Shown: positions 18,677 to 28,079 of the stretch, piece after piece
Position numbering within the stretch: position 1 is the first letter of the stretch
Layout of the letters: each line of letters starts with the position of its first letter
Origin: Gracilimonas sp964505215
GTDB lineage: Bacteria; Bacteroidota; Rhodothermia; Balneolales; Balneolaceae
Reading direction: 5' to 3'
NCBI GenBank assembly: GCA_964505215.1
Contig: CAZDGU010000013.1
Coordinates: 1 to 64,000 of the forward strand
Length of the DNA: 64,000 nt
Notes under the pieces: model-generated
The model's database searches: none
What the model was told of the DNA's origin: nothing
The model's input: only the letters and a program-made list of their open reading frames with translations
Translations under genes and position numbers: made by a program

Positions 18677-19787
18677 TTAAACGGCTGCTTCTTCAAGAAG
18701 GTAAGCTTTAATAAAACCATCCAAATCTCCGTCCATTACTCCACTTACATCGCTGGTTTCGTAATTAGTGCGGTGATCTTTTACCCGCTGATCATCAAAT
18801 ACATAACTTCTGATTTGAGATCCCCATTCATTAATACTTTTGGAGCCTTCCAGTTTGGCCTTTTCGGCTTCTTTAATTTCTTTTTCAAGTTCATAAATCC
18901 GGGATTTGAGCAACGCCATAGCCTTCTCACGGTTTTGAAGCTGTGAACGTTCTTGCTGGCATTCTGCAACTACCCGTTCCGTTCGGCCATCCGAAAGTTC
19001 GCCTTCCCAAATCAGCCGAACTCCGGTTTCTACTTTGTTTACATGCTGCCCGCCGGCCCCGCTGGCATGGAAGCGCTGTAACTCTACTTCACTTTCATTG
19101 ATATCCACTTCTATGGAATCATCTATCAGGGGTGAAACAAAAACGGAACAAAACGAGGTGTGCCGTCGTGCATTACTGTCAAACGGGGAAACGCGCACTA
19201 AACGGTGTACACCGCTTTCAGCTTTCAAAAATCCGTATGCATTTTCTCCCTGAACTTCTATGGTTGCACTTTTTAGTCCGGCAACGTCTCCGCTTTGATA
19301 GTCAATTACAGAGACTTTAAATCCCGATTTTTCTGCCCATCGGGTATGCATTCTATAAAGCATTTCTCCCCAATCCTGGCTTTCAGTTCCTCCCGCGCCG
19401 GGATTGAAGCTTACAATAGCGTTGCGATAGTCATCCGGGCCGGAAAGCATGTTTCGAAGCTCCATTTCTTCCAGTGCTTTTTCGAGCTTTTCGGTTTCGG
19501 CCTGAAGCTCATCGCCTACATCCTCACCCATTTCCTCAAATTCCAGAAATACATTCAGGCTTTCGCGAAGCTCGTCTAGATGCTCCCATCCTTCTACTAA
19601 CCCTTTTTCATGATTAAGCTCTTTCATTACGCTTTGAGCTTTATCAGAATCATTCCAGAAGACGGGATCCTGCGTTTGTTCGGTAAGTTCTATTATTCGA
19701 ACTTTTCGTTTTTCGTAGTCAAAGATACCCCCTGAGCGCATCTATGCGCTCGAAGAGTTCATTTAGGTGATCGTTGTTTGTTCCCAT
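18677..19787 (-). CDS. prfB: Peptide chain release factor 2, expressed by programmed +1 frameshift
   Basis: Recognises UGA and UAA stop codons and releases the finished peptide. Translation starts at ATG 19785-19787 and reads 22 codons (ending R-G-Y-L) to an in-frame TGA at 19719-19721, then shifts +1 to continue with D-Y-E-K for about 347 more residues, 369 in total. The slip site AGGGGGTATCTTTGAC matches the E. coli prfB site exactly, with the internal Shine-Dalgarno AGGGGG. The protein has the codon-recognition SPF motif (LVRVSPFDSNARR) and the catalytic GGQ motif (ASGAGGQHVNKVET). Reading only the frame from 19741 would miss the true N terminus. Confidence 0.97.
19718..19733 (-). promoter_or_regulatory. 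prfB programmed +1 ribosomal frameshift site
   Basis: AGGGGGTATCTTTGAC on the minus strand: the SD-like AGGGGG, slippery CTT and stop TGA with following C. When RF2 is scarce, slow decoding of UGA allows slippage from CTT to TTT, giving full RF2. This is autoregulation, established for the family. Confidence 0.95.
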
Positions 19788-19795
19788 CTAATATT

Positions 19796-20074
19796 CTATT
19801 TCCCTTTTCTTGTCAGCAATGCACCAACCAATAAGCCTGCTACAAAGGCAAGTCCAAGACCTTGCTCAGGGTTTGAGCGCACATAGCGTCGGGCATTTCT
19901 GTATTCATGTTTTAGTTCTCTTTCTAAACCGTCCCGCTCATATCTCAGACGATCTAATAATACATCGTACTTTTCTTCTGCCTTGTGCTGCAGAACTTCA
20001 GCTGTTTCGTAGAGCTTGTCTTCGATTTTATTTTTCGTGGGTTTAGCGGATGATTTTTTCTTTGTAGAAGCCAT
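19796..20074 (-). CDS. YqjD/ElaB-like membrane-anchored protein (DUF883 type)
   Basis: A 92-residue protein: a Lys/Ser-rich N terminus, a long charged amphipathic helix (about 15-70), and a C-terminal membrane segment GLGLAFVAGLLVGALLTRKG (about 73-92) preceded by YVRSNPEQ. This RxNP-then-glycine-rich-helix end is typical of the YqjD/ElaB/DUF883 family, whose E. coli members bind ribosomes at the inner membrane in stationary phase. It ends 8 bp before the prfB start and may be cotranscribed with it. Confidence 0.82.
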   Translation of the reverse strand: MASTKKKSSAKPTKNKIEDKLYETAEVLQHKAEEKYDVLLDRLRYERDGLERELKHEYRNARRYVRSNPEQGLGLAFVAGLLVGALLTRKGK

Positions 20075-20259
20075 AACTTCCCTCCATTTGGTTGTTTTAA
20101 AAATAGCAATTTGGATGTTAAATGTCGTACTATATTCTACTGTTTTAACACCTTTTCTACAGGTTTATGTTCCATCCAGGAGATTGAAAGAAATTATGTT
20201 GAGCCTGATTGCAGCTTCACCCCATTTTATTTTTCAGGTTTGCTGCGCGGCTTTATATG

Positions 20260-22035
20260 CTAAGCGGTAACCTGATCTTTATACTGCAGCTCATACAGCT
20301 TTTTGTAGATGCCGTCTTTTTGTAGTATCAGCTCTTGGTGGCTGCCTGATTCTCTGATCACCCCTTTATGCATTACTAAAATAGTATCTACATGCTGAAT
20401 GGTAGATAGGCGGTGGGCAACTACAATTGAGGTACGTCCTTCCATCATAATTTTACTGGATTTAGTGACCAATGCTTCTGTTTCTGAATCAACGCTGGAA
20501 GTAGCTTCATCCAGAATCAGGACTTCGGGATTATATACTAACGCGCGTACAAAACAGATAAGCTGTCGCTGTCCCATAGAAAGAGAAGCTCCGCGTTCCA
20601 ACAGTTCATAATCGTAGGTATTGGGTAGTTTTTCTATAAAACGGTGAGCCTCCACTTTATGAGCGGCCTCAATTACCCGTTCTCTCGATATATCTGGATG
20701 ACCAAGGGTGATATTTTCCATAATTGATCCCGAAAATAAAGCATTATCTTGCAGCACAAGCCCAAAGTGAGAGCGTAAATCACGCAACTTTAATTCCCGA
20801 ATATCTACGCCACCCAAAAGAATGCTCCCTTTTTGAATATCATAAAACCGAAGCAGAAGATTAATAATGGTCGTTTTTCCGGCTCCGGTAGCTCCTACAA
20901 AAGCAATATCATCTCCGGGATTTGCCACAAAAGAAACGTCCTTAAGAATCCAGTCTTCATCATCTTCGTTATACTTAAACCAAACATTTTTAAACTCAAT
21001 TTTGCCACTATCCTCTCTCAGTTTTTTGGAGTGAGCCGGTTCTTTTACCCGACTTTCAGTATCTAATACGTTGAAAATACGCTCTGATGATGCCAGTGCC
21101 GACTGCAGCGTATTAAACTTTTCAGACAAACCCTGAATGGGCCTGAAAAACTGACGGGAGTACTGGATAAAAGCCACCAAAACCCCGAAAGACACGCCAT
21201 CCATCAGAGCTCTGGCTCCGCCATACCACACTACCAAAGCCATAGCCAGGCTGGCGGTAATTTCAACAATAGGCCAAAAAATGGCGAAGTAAAAAATGGT
21301 TTCTATATAGGCATCCCTGTGATCCGCATTTATTTTCTGAAACTTATCCTGCTGTCTTTTTTCCCTGTTGAATAATTGTACTACTTCCATCCCGTTTATG
21401 TGCTCTTGCACAAAGGAATTCAGCTGTGCAATTTTATCACGAACTCGTAAAAATGTAACTCTCACCTTTGCTTTAAACCAAAAGGTGGCATAAAAGAGAA
21501 TGGGCAGCACCGTTAGCGTAACCAGTGTAAGCTCCCAGTTCATGGTTACCATAAAATAGAGAATGAAGATAATGCGAAACATATCTCCAACAATGGCCAC
21601 TACCCCATCAGACAACAGCTCACTAAGTGCTTCAATATCACTGGTGGTGCGGGTAATTAGCTTTCCGATAGGATTTTTATCGAAATACTGTACGTTTAGA
21701 GTTTGTATTTTTTTGAATACAGCATTCCGCAGCGAGTATAGCGAGCTTTGCCCAAACCAACGGGTTATGTAGGTGTTAAATACAAGTAAAATAAACTCGC
21801 CCAGCAGCGCTCCGCCTAAAAGGGTAATAATCCACCAAAGTCCATCAAAGTTGTCGGTGGCAATGTATTCGTCAACAGCTATTTGAGTTAGCTTGGGCCG
21901 AATGGTACCCAAATATGAGGCCGACAAGGTAAGCCCAATTGCCAGTACAACATACCAGCGGTATGGTTTTAGAAAAAAATAAAGCCGCCGAATGAGGGTA
22001 GTATCGACGGCTTCTGAATTTGGGGTTTTACTCAC
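20260..22035 (-). CDS. ABC exporter half-transporter, canonical-Walker-B subunit
   Basis: A 591-residue type IV (MsbA/multidrug-like) half-transporter: six membrane helices (about 25-330) and a nucleotide-binding domain (about 350-585). Walker A is GATGAGKTT, Walker B is VLILDEATSSVD with the catalytic Glu present, and the H-loop is VVAHRLST. The signature is LSMGQ instead of LSGGQ. With the second half-transporter nearby, this fits a heterodimeric exporter in which this subunit supplies the good catalytic Glu and a weak signature. It starts at GTG, 13 bp after rnz. Substrate unknown. Confidence 0.93.
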   Translation of the reverse strand: MSKTPNSEAVDTTLIRRLYFFLKPYRWYVVLAIGLTLSASYLGTIRPKLTQIAVDEYIATDNFDGLWWIITLLGGALLGEFILLVFNTYITRWFGQSSLYSLRNAVFKKIQTLNVQYFDKNPIGKLITRTTSDIEALSELLSDGVVAIVGDMFRIIFILYFMVTMNWELTLVTLTVLPILFYATFWFKAKVRVTFLRVRDKIAQLNSFVQEHINGMEVVQLFNREKRQQDKFQKINADHRDAYIETIFYFAIFWPIVEITASLAMALVVWYGGARALMDGVSFGVLVAFIQYSRQFFRPIQGLSEKFNTLQSALASSERIFNVLDTESRVKEPAHSKKLREDSGKIEFKNVWFKYNEDDEDWILKDVSFVANPGDDIAFVGATGAGKTTIINLLLRFYDIQKGSILLGGVDIRELKLRDLRSHFGLVLQDNALFSGSIMENITLGHPDISRERVIEAAHKVEAHRFIEKLPNTYDYELLERGASLSMGQRQLICFVRALVYNPEVLILDEATSSVDSETEALVTKSSKIMMEGRTSIVVAHRLSTIQHVDTILVMHKGVIRESGSHQELILQKDGIYKKLYELQYKDQVTA

Positions 22036-22048
22036 AAGTTAGTTTATT

Positions 22049-23293
22049 TTAAAATCGATCAAAGTCATCATAAGACGATCTTGGAGTGATATTCCGCCTT
22101 GTGCTTGAGCCGGAGTTAGTATCCGAATCATCTTTTTTGTTGTTGATGTTAGCTCTGTAGGTGCTGCTTCCATACGTTTTTTGCTTATACTTACCCGACG
22201 ACTTACTGCCGGAGCGTCCGGAACTGCTTCCTCGAGAAGAGCTGTGCTTTCTGCTTCGGAAATTTTTCTTTCCTCCGCTTTTATGACTTTTTCGACTCTT
22301 ATAATTTTTTTTGTTTCGGGAACCTTTTTCAAGTTCAACTAACTCAACTTTTGGAGTAATAATTCCACGTTCGTGCGTTGGGTCTGTAAAAATAGGGCGT
22401 AATTCATTTGCCAGCCATGCCGGGTAAAATCCTTCCCGGGCTTCTTTCAACAAATCGTGTGCATTTGTGTAGCGGGCGGAAAAGTGCCCAATAACCAATA
22501 GCTTGGTCTGTGCTTCGGTGGCTACACGTGCTGCATCGGCGGTAGATGAGTGCCCTGTTTCACGAGCCTTATCGGCCAAGTCTTTTCCAAATGTAGCCTC
22601 GTGATATAAAATATTTGTATTCATAGCCAGCTTCACAGCGTTGGGCGTATATTCGGTATCCGTTACATACGCAAAGCTGTCGCCGGGGCGGGGATGTCCT
22701 ACAATTTCATAAGACTTCACCACTGTTCCGTCTTCTACGGTTACATCATTACCGGCTTTTAATTCTTTAAACTGCTCGTCTTCTGTAATGCCGAGACTTT
22801 GCGCTTTTTCAGCATCAACTTTTCCGGGTTTATCTTTTTCCTGAAAGCGAAAGCCCACACAAAATTTGGTGTGATTCAGTGGACGTGCTTCTACATAGCA
22901 TTCATCGTCCTCATAAACCCGATCCACTTCAATATCTTCTTCTATTTCATGGAAATTAATTTCATAAACCGGATCAATTTCAGAGAACTTGAGGTTCCAT
23001 TCCACATATTCTTTTATGCCTTTTGGTCCTGCAATAGTTAAGGGTTTATCCCTTCGCTGCAACTGAAGCGTGGCCAGTAAACCTAAAAGACCGGAAAAGT
23101 GATCAACATCGAAGTGTGAAATGAAAATTGCTTCAATTTTTGATCGTTTAATTCCACCCTGCAACATTCTCATTTGCGTGCTTTCGCCACAATCAAAAAG
23201 GAATACGCTTCCTTCTCTCCATAAAGCAACAGATGGTAAATGGCGAACGGCGGTTGGGGTTGCGGATGCTACTCCTAATGGTACTACAATCAT
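22049..23293 (-). CDS. rnz: Ribonuclease Z with an extra basic C-terminal tail
   Basis: Endonuclease that trims the 3' ends of pre-tRNAs. The ATG at 23293 is preferred because GGGAG stands 7 nt upstream; it gives 414 residues. The metallo-beta-lactamase core (about 1-325) has SHFDVDHFSGLL, HEATFGKDL, GHSSTADAA and GHFSARY, matching RNase Z motifs. In the first motif the usual HxHxDH reads HFDVDH, so the second His is an Asp. A tail of about 89 residues rich in Ser, Gly, Lys and Arg follows; RNase Z normally ends near residue 305-325. It sits between two ABC half-transporter genes. Confidence 0.9.
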   Translation of the reverse strand: MIVVPLGVASATPTAVRHLPSVALWREGSVFLFDCGESTQMRMLQGGIKRSKIEAIFISHFDVDHFSGLLGLLATLQLQRRDKPLTIAGPKGIKEYVEWNLKFSEIDPVYEINFHEIEEDIEVDRVYEDDECYVEARPLNHTKFCVGFRFQEKDKPGKVDAEKAQSLGITEDEQFKELKAGNDVTVEDGTVVKSYEIVGHPRPGDSFAYVTDTEYTPNAVKLAMNTNILYHEATFGKDLADKARETGHSSTADAARVATEAQTKLLVIGHFSARYTNAHDLLKEAREGFYPAWLANELRPIFTDPTHERGIITPKVELVELEKGSRNKKNYKSRKSHKSGGKKNFRSRKHSSSRGSSSGRSGSKSSGKYKQKTYGSSTYRANINNKKDDSDTNSGSSTRRNITPRSSYDDFDRF

Positions 23294-23362
23294 TGTTATC
23301 TCCCGTAGTGTGTTTTCTTTTTTTGAGGTCTTGCTTTCATACAAGTTGCCTCGTTAATTAAT

Positions 23363-25156
23363 TTATATTTCTGCCAATTCTTGTTCTAACATTTGCTTGT
23401 TGTACATAGCGGTGTATCGGCCATTTTTTGCCAACAAGTGTTCGTGAGTTCCGGATTCTACTATTTGTCCTTCTTCGAGATAGTAGATTTTATCTGCATC
23501 TTTTATTGTAGAAATCCGGTGACTAATCATAATCGTTGTTCTACCTATAAGCTCTTGTCTGAGGTGTTTCAAAATTGCGTCTTCAGTTTTTGTGTCAACG
23601 GCGCTCAGAGAATCATCAAAAACTAAAATTTTGGGGTCTTTTATCAATGCTCTTGCAATGGCTGTACGTTGTTTCTGGCCACCGGAAAGTGTAATACCCC
23701 TCTCGCCTAATATAGTCTTAAATTTTTGTTCAAATTCCAAAATATTCTCTTTTACCTGAGCTTTTTCTGCTGCTTCTTCAATTTGCTCTTTTGTTGCGTG
23801 TTGAACGCCAAAAGCTATATTATCGCCAATACTCCCTGAAAATAAGAATGTTTCTTGTGGTACAAAACCAATAGCCTCTCTTAATTTAGATAATGACCAT
23901 CTTTTTACATTCTTGCCATCCAAAAGTACTTCTCCCTCATTAGGGTCAAATAAACGGGGAATTAGCTGTACTAAGCTTGTTTTTCCTGAGCCGGTTCTGC
24001 CTACAATAGCGATATTTTCTCCCGGTTTTATAGTGAGGTTGATGTTTTTCAAAACCGGATTCTCATTTCCGGGGTACGAAAAGCTTACGTCTTTGAACTC
24101 AAGCAGTCCTTCAATTTCATCATTTATTTGCTCTTCATTTTCTAAAATCTCAATGGGTTCATCCATTAATTCTTTAATTCTGTTCCATGATGCTAAAGAA
24201 CGTTGAAAGCGATTGGTGGTGTAGCCCAAGGCCGCTACCGGCCAGGTTAAATAGGCCACATAAATCAAGAATTCAGCAATATTACCTACTGTAATAGTTC
24301 CTTCTATCACCATTCCGCCTCCTTTCCATATCACAATTAACAATGAAAAGCCGATCAAAAAATTCAACCCCGGATGAAATAATGATTCTATTAAATCTAA
24401 GCGAAGTTTTTTCTTGCGATATTTTTCACTTTCTTCTTCAAACAAACGCTGCTCGTTATCTAATCGATTATAGGCTTTAATGAGCCGAATGGATGAAAAC
24501 GTTTCCTTTGCCCGGCCTGCCAATACAGAATATTGTTCTTGTATTATGGTGGAGTGTTGGTGAATGTATCCGGTTATCCAGTAAGCGAAAAATGATATAA
24601 ACGGTAATGGGATAAGTGCCCAGAGCGTAAGTTCTGTGTTCACCAAAAACATCATTGTAAGTACAAAGCCGGCACGCGTTAACGTATTTATGCTATACAT
24701 AATCACCGGGCCGTAATAATCGCGCACTTTACTTACATCTTCAGTAGCGCGTACGTAAGTCTCTCCGGATGTATGCTCAGAAAAGTACCTTTGGGGAAGC
24801 TTCATCAGCTTTTCTACAATATCGTTACGAATATCAAATTCAACCTTTCTGGACGTAACGATAAGCGTTTGGCGAGTGGCAAACAGCAGAATACCGTACA
24901 GCATTACCGTGCCAATTAAAATTAATGAGTTTGTAGCCAGTAGCTTTGATGCTTCGGTAGTAAAGAGTGTTTCAAAAATATTGGCGGGCACATCAACGGC
25001 TTGCTTGTTTAAGGCTTCCACTTCATCCATAGTGCGCCGGATGAGTACCGGAATCCAAACCAGAAACGCATTGGAAGCAGTTAAAAACAGAGCACCAAGC
25101 AACATGGTGCCTTTATAGTTTTTTAAATATTTGTTTAGTTGTTTTATTGAACCCAA
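23363..25156 (-). CDS. ABC exporter half-transporter, degenerate-Walker-B subunit
   Basis: A 597-residue half-transporter: membrane domain (about 15-330) and nucleotide-binding domain (about 350-590). Walker A is GRTGSGKTS, the signature is canonical LSGGQKQR and the H-loop is MISHRIST, but Walker B is ILVFDDSLSAVD, with Asp in place of the catalytic Glu. This matches the non-catalytic subunit of heterodimeric exporters such as TM287/288 or BmrC/D. The only start near the N terminus is TTG (25154-25156); no ATG or GTG precedes it in frame. Partner is the subunit at 20260-22035. Confidence 0.92.
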   Translation of the reverse strand: MGSIKQLNKYLKNYKGTMLLGALFLTASNAFLVWIPVLIRRTMDEVEALNKQAVDVPANIFETLFTTEASKLLATNSLILIGTVMLYGILLFATRQTLIVTSRKVEFDIRNDIVEKLMKLPQRYFSEHTSGETYVRATEDVSKVRDYYGPVIMYSINTLTRAGFVLTMMFLVNTELTLWALIPLPFISFFAYWITGYIHQHSTIIQEQYSVLAGRAKETFSSIRLIKAYNRLDNEQRLFEEESEKYRKKKLRLDLIESLFHPGLNFLIGFSLLIVIWKGGGMVIEGTITVGNIAEFLIYVAYLTWPVAALGYTTNRFQRSLASWNRIKELMDEPIEILENEEQINDEIEGLLEFKDVSFSYPGNENPVLKNINLTIKPGENIAIVGRTGSGKTSLVQLIPRLFDPNEGEVLLDGKNVKRWSLSKLREAIGFVPQETFLFSGSIGDNIAFGVQHATKEQIEEAAEKAQVKENILEFEQKFKTILGERGITLSGGQKQRTAIARALIKDPKILVFDDSLSAVDTKTEDAILKHLRQELIGRTTIMISHRISTIKDADKIYYLEEGQIVESGTHEHLLAKNGRYTAMYNKQMLEQELAEI

Positions 25157-25476
25157 TTTTGACAGGGTTTTTATTTTAAAAATTAAGCTAACCCGGATAT
25201 TTATTTATCCGGTATTTTAAGCCTTTACCTCTATAGGGAAATACGTCTAATATTTTGTCCTTCCACATATGTCCAACCAATGCCACCGGTGTGTCGTTTC
25301 CTTTTATTTAGAATATTACGACTGTTGTTAACATTATTATCTTAAAATTACAGTGACTTGCTGCTCTGCCAACAAAAAAACACTTAACCCAAACACTTGC
25401 TTAGCATAAATCAAGGTTTTTGGAGTTTAATCATCACCGAAAACAAAGTCTTTTAAGCATACAGCGTTTTAGATTT
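25157..25476. other. Intergenic region with one hairpin
   Basis: 320 bp without a supported gene. At 25193-25212 CCGGATA and TATCCGG form a perfect 7-bp stem with a 6-nt loop. The flanking tract is AT-rich but not a clear T-run on either strand, so it is only a weak terminator candidate. The promoter of the downstream half-transporter should lie here; no clear -35/-10 pair was identified. Confidence 0.5.
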
Positions 25477-26847
25477 TCAAGCCGTTTCAAAGACGGTAAC
25501 TCTGGGTTTCACCGCCTCTTTGCTTAATAAAGCCGGCCAGTAAGCAACTACCTCACTTGCTCGTGGCCTGCCTCCGGCAAAACCGGTTACACCGCTTGGC
25601 CCCGTTAAAATAAGGGGAGCAACTTCCATCCCAAAGCGATTTAAATCTTTTTTACTTTCTCCGGATAAAGATATACGCATTTGTATCTCATCAAATTCTT
25701 CCCGGAGCGCTTCATCTGTGATGGGCTTTTCAGAGTTTCCGTTGTACCCGATATATTCTTTATGAAATTCGGTATAGGAAAGGCCTAATGCTTTGGCGCG
25801 CTGCTCTAAAATATCAGCTCCTTTTACAGCTTTTTTAAGTGCATCGGGCCAGCAATATACTAAGGTTGATGAAAGCTTAAATCCATCATTATAGCTGGCA
25901 GATACTTTGTACGTAGGTGTATCAGGATGCCCTTTTATGCCGGTAACTTTAACTCTGTTAGGTGCCGTTTCTTCTACTTTTATGGAAGTAAAGTCAGCTA
26001 TTACATCCGGTGTTATATATTCTGATGGATCTCCGATTTCATAGAGCAGCTGTTCTTTGACCGTCATTTCATTCACTAAACCTCCGGTATTCTCATGTTT
26101 AGTTACAAAAAAGTCTCCGTTTGGATAGGCTTCAATAATAGGAAATCCGATATCTACAAAATCATCTACTTTTTCCCAATCGGTGAAATTACCGCCGGAA
26201 ACCTGCGCTCCGCATTCAATAATATGTCCGGCAATAGTTCCCACGGCCATTTTATCGAAATCTGCAGCTTCCCAGCCAAACTCATGAATCATGGGTGCCA
26301 GCGTAAGCCCGGTATCTGTTACCCGGCCGGTTATAATTACATTAGCTCCTGTTTCTAAGGCTTCAACAATGGGCTGGCATCCAAAGTACACATTGGCGCT
26401 TAACAGCTGGTCTTTTACGGTGTTGATGTGGCGGCCATCATCCATGTTTTTAAGTTCATGCCCATTTTCTATCAACTCATCAATAGAGTCGAGAATATCA
26501 TCGCCATCTACTACGGCCACTTTAATCCCTTTAATTCCCTTTTCGTTGGCAATTTTAAGGATTTCATCTTTACAAGCCAGTGGATTCACCCCGCCTGCAT
26601 TGCTAATTACTTTAACTCCTTGATTTGCTATTTCCGGTAATATTTGATCCACAACACTCACAAAATCACGGGCGTATCCCCAATCCGGATTTCTCATTCG
26701 CTGTTTTTGCATGATAGACATGGTTACCTCTGCCAGGTAATCCATCACTAAATAATCAACGGGGCCTTTTTTAACTTGATTTACGGGAGCGTTGGGCAAA
26801 TCACCCCAAAAGCCTTGCCCGGATGCAATTTTTATAGATTCCTTCAT
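25477..26847 (-). CDS. AtuA-family protein (DUF1446, acyclic terpene utilisation type)
   Basis: A 456-residue cytoplasmic protein of the AtuA/DUF1446 family. Visible family parts are the N-terminal KIASGQGFWGDLPNAP, GPVDYLVMDYLAEVTMSIM, ISNAGGVNPLACKDEI (about 95-110), GRVTDTGLTLAPMIHEFGW and ECGAQVSGGNFTDW. In Pseudomonas, AtuA belongs to the citronellol/geraniol degradation cluster, but its reaction is unproven. Here no other atu genes are adjacent; an acyl-CoA carboxylase beta subunit of the matching broad family is about 22 kb away. It stands alone with long flanks. Confidence 0.88.
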   Translation of the reverse strand: MKESIKIASGQGFWGDLPNAPVNQVKKGPVDYLVMDYLAEVTMSIMQKQRMRNPDWGYARDFVSVVDQILPEIANQGVKVISNAGGVNPLACKDEILKIANEKGIKGIKVAVVDGDDILDSIDELIENGHELKNMDDGRHINTVKDQLLSANVYFGCQPIVEALETGANVIITGRVTDTGLTLAPMIHEFGWEAADFDKMAVGTIAGHIIECGAQVSGGNFTDWEKVDDFVDIGFPIIEAYPNGDFFVTKHENTGGLVNEMTVKEQLLYEIGDPSEYITPDVIADFTSIKVEETAPNRVKVTGIKGHPDTPTYKVSASYNDGFKLSSTLVYCWPDALKKAVKGADILEQRAKALGLSYTEFHKEYIGYNGNSEKPITDEALREEFDEIQMRISLSGESKKDLNRFGMEVAPLILTGPSGVTGFAGGRPRASEVVAYWPALLSKEAVKPRVTVFETA

Positions 26848-27329
26848 GGTATTATCTCTTTAAAACGACTATGATTACACAATTAATATCGGGATATTTT
26901 TACTGCTTGTGAAATTAAAAGCCCGCACTTTAAAAGATTAGTCAGAGAGCGAAAATGGATTTATTTTGAAAACAGCATGACCTTTTGTAACTGTACAAAT
27001 AACGTAATTCCATTCAATGATATATCTAAATAAAAAGCCTTCCCAATCAAAGGAAGGCTTTTTTAATTTTAGGTTAGTACATCATTAAAAAACCCGATTT
27101 AGAATATTGTATCCCAAAACCCAAACCGTAGTTTTCCCTGATACACAGCAAATAAAAGCTTTTGGGCTTTTTAATGCACTACCTAAATATGCGGTTTTAT
27201 TTGTTATTAGAAGTAAGCCCTTCTATTAAAGCCGGAATTTTGTCGCAGCTATTTTCTCTCTTTATGATTGGTTTTTATAGCCCTGTGAATTCTTCTTTAC
27301 TCAATGCCAAATGTTCTTATACATACGTA
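26848..27329. other. 482-bp intergenic region
   Basis: No supported gene. It contains one strong terminator hairpin (27032-27064, listed separately) and should contain the promoter for the AtuA-family gene. The rest is AT-rich with no repeat or RNA gene that I could recognise. Confidence 0.5.
27032..27064 (-). terminator. Terminator (symmetrical) after the response regulator
   Basis: AAAAAGCCTTCC-caatcaaa-GGAAGGCTTTTTT is a perfect 12-bp stem with A/T tails on both sides, so it can act in either direction. On this strand arrangement it most likely ends response regulator transcripts, 266 bp after the stop. Confidence 0.85.
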
Positions 27330-27953
27330 CTAAATTAATTTATGACGCAAGGCTTTAGCTACAGCTTCACTTTTATTTCGCACTTCCATTTTGGTGTATA
27401 TGTTACGAATGTGGTAACGAACACCATCTACCGATAAAAATATTTCTTTTGAAATTCCTTTGTAGGAGTATCCTTCGGCAAGCATTTTCAAAACATTGAT
27501 TTCAATTTCTGACAATTGTACATCATTATCTAATGGTTGTTGAAACGAATTAATTACCTTGCGTGCTATATTCGGGCTCATGGGAGAGCCGCCTTCCTGG
27601 GCAATATGAACTGCTTCTATTAATTCTTCTGATGAAATGTTCTTAGATAAGTAACCAATTGCTCCATTTTTCAAGGCTTTGAAAATCCGCACATCATCAT
27701 CATAAACAGTTACCATTAGTACCGATAAGTGGGGATGTTTTTCTTTGATCAATTTCACCCCTTCGGTTCCATATATGCCCGGAAGCTGAATGTCTAATAA
27801 AACGATGTGAGCTTTGGCCAATTGTGAGCTTTCAAATGCAAGCTCGCAACTTTCATAAGTACCAATTACACATAAGTCTGACTCAAAATCGAGAATGGTT
27901 TTCCACCCCTCTCGCATGTATTGATTGTCTTCAATGATTATAATGTTGATCAT
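27330..27953 (-). CDS. NarL/LuxR-family response regulator
   Basis: A 207-residue two-component regulator. The receiver domain (about 1-120) has acidic residues IIEDN (Asp9), the phospho-acceptor Asp54 in VLLDIQLPG, a Thr in MVTVYDD and Lys in YLSKNIS. The LuxR-type helix-turn-helix (about 145-200) includes LSEIEINVLKMLAEGYSYKGIS and GVRYHIRNIYTKMEV. The gene follows the histidine kinase after 126 bp. An 18-bp near-palindrome lies 49 bp upstream of its start and recurs before the dockerin gene. Confidence 0.96.
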   Translation of the reverse strand: MINIIIIEDNQYMREGWKTILDFESDLCVIGTYESCELAFESSQLAKAHIVLLDIQLPGIYGTEGVKLIKEKHPHLSVLMVTVYDDDVRIFKALKNGAIGYLSKNISSEELIEAVHIAQEGGSPMSPNIARKVINSFQQPLDNDVQLSEIEINVLKMLAEGYSYKGISKEIFLSVDGVRYHIRNIYTKMEVRNKSEAVAKALRHKLI

Positions 27954-28002
27954 GTGCTTTCTCTTATTAACTCACTAAATAATCAAATAAACAGTAACAT
28001 GA

Positions 28003-28020
28003 ACTGCCCTTTTGGGTAGT
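28003..28020. promoter_or_regulatory. Near-palindromic operator candidate upstream of the response regulator
   Basis: ACTGCCC-TTTT-GGGTAGT on the plus strand: two 7-nt half sites around a 4-nt spacer (one wobble position), followed by TTTTT. The same 7-4-7 layout and the shared GGGTAGTTTTT occur at 39465-39482. No plus-strand gene ends here, so it is not a terminator. Its place 49 bp before the response regulator start suggests autoregulation (inference). Confidence 0.55.
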
Positions 28021-28079
28021 TTTTGTGATTGCCGGGCAGATTAAATTGGCGCTTTATTTACACCTTTCAGCCTTATTCT

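Noticed and set aside
18677..19741. prfB as a complete gene starting at 19741
   Set aside because: The frameshift site and the 22 codons before it show that the real start is 19787.
22039..22338. A 99-codon minus-strand frame over the end of rnz
   Set aside because: It overlaps the low-complexity tail of rnz in another frame; a shadow frame.
28003..28020. Reading the palindrome as a plus-strand terminator
   Set aside because: Although it is followed by TTTTT, no plus-strand gene ends there, and it recurs before another promoter.
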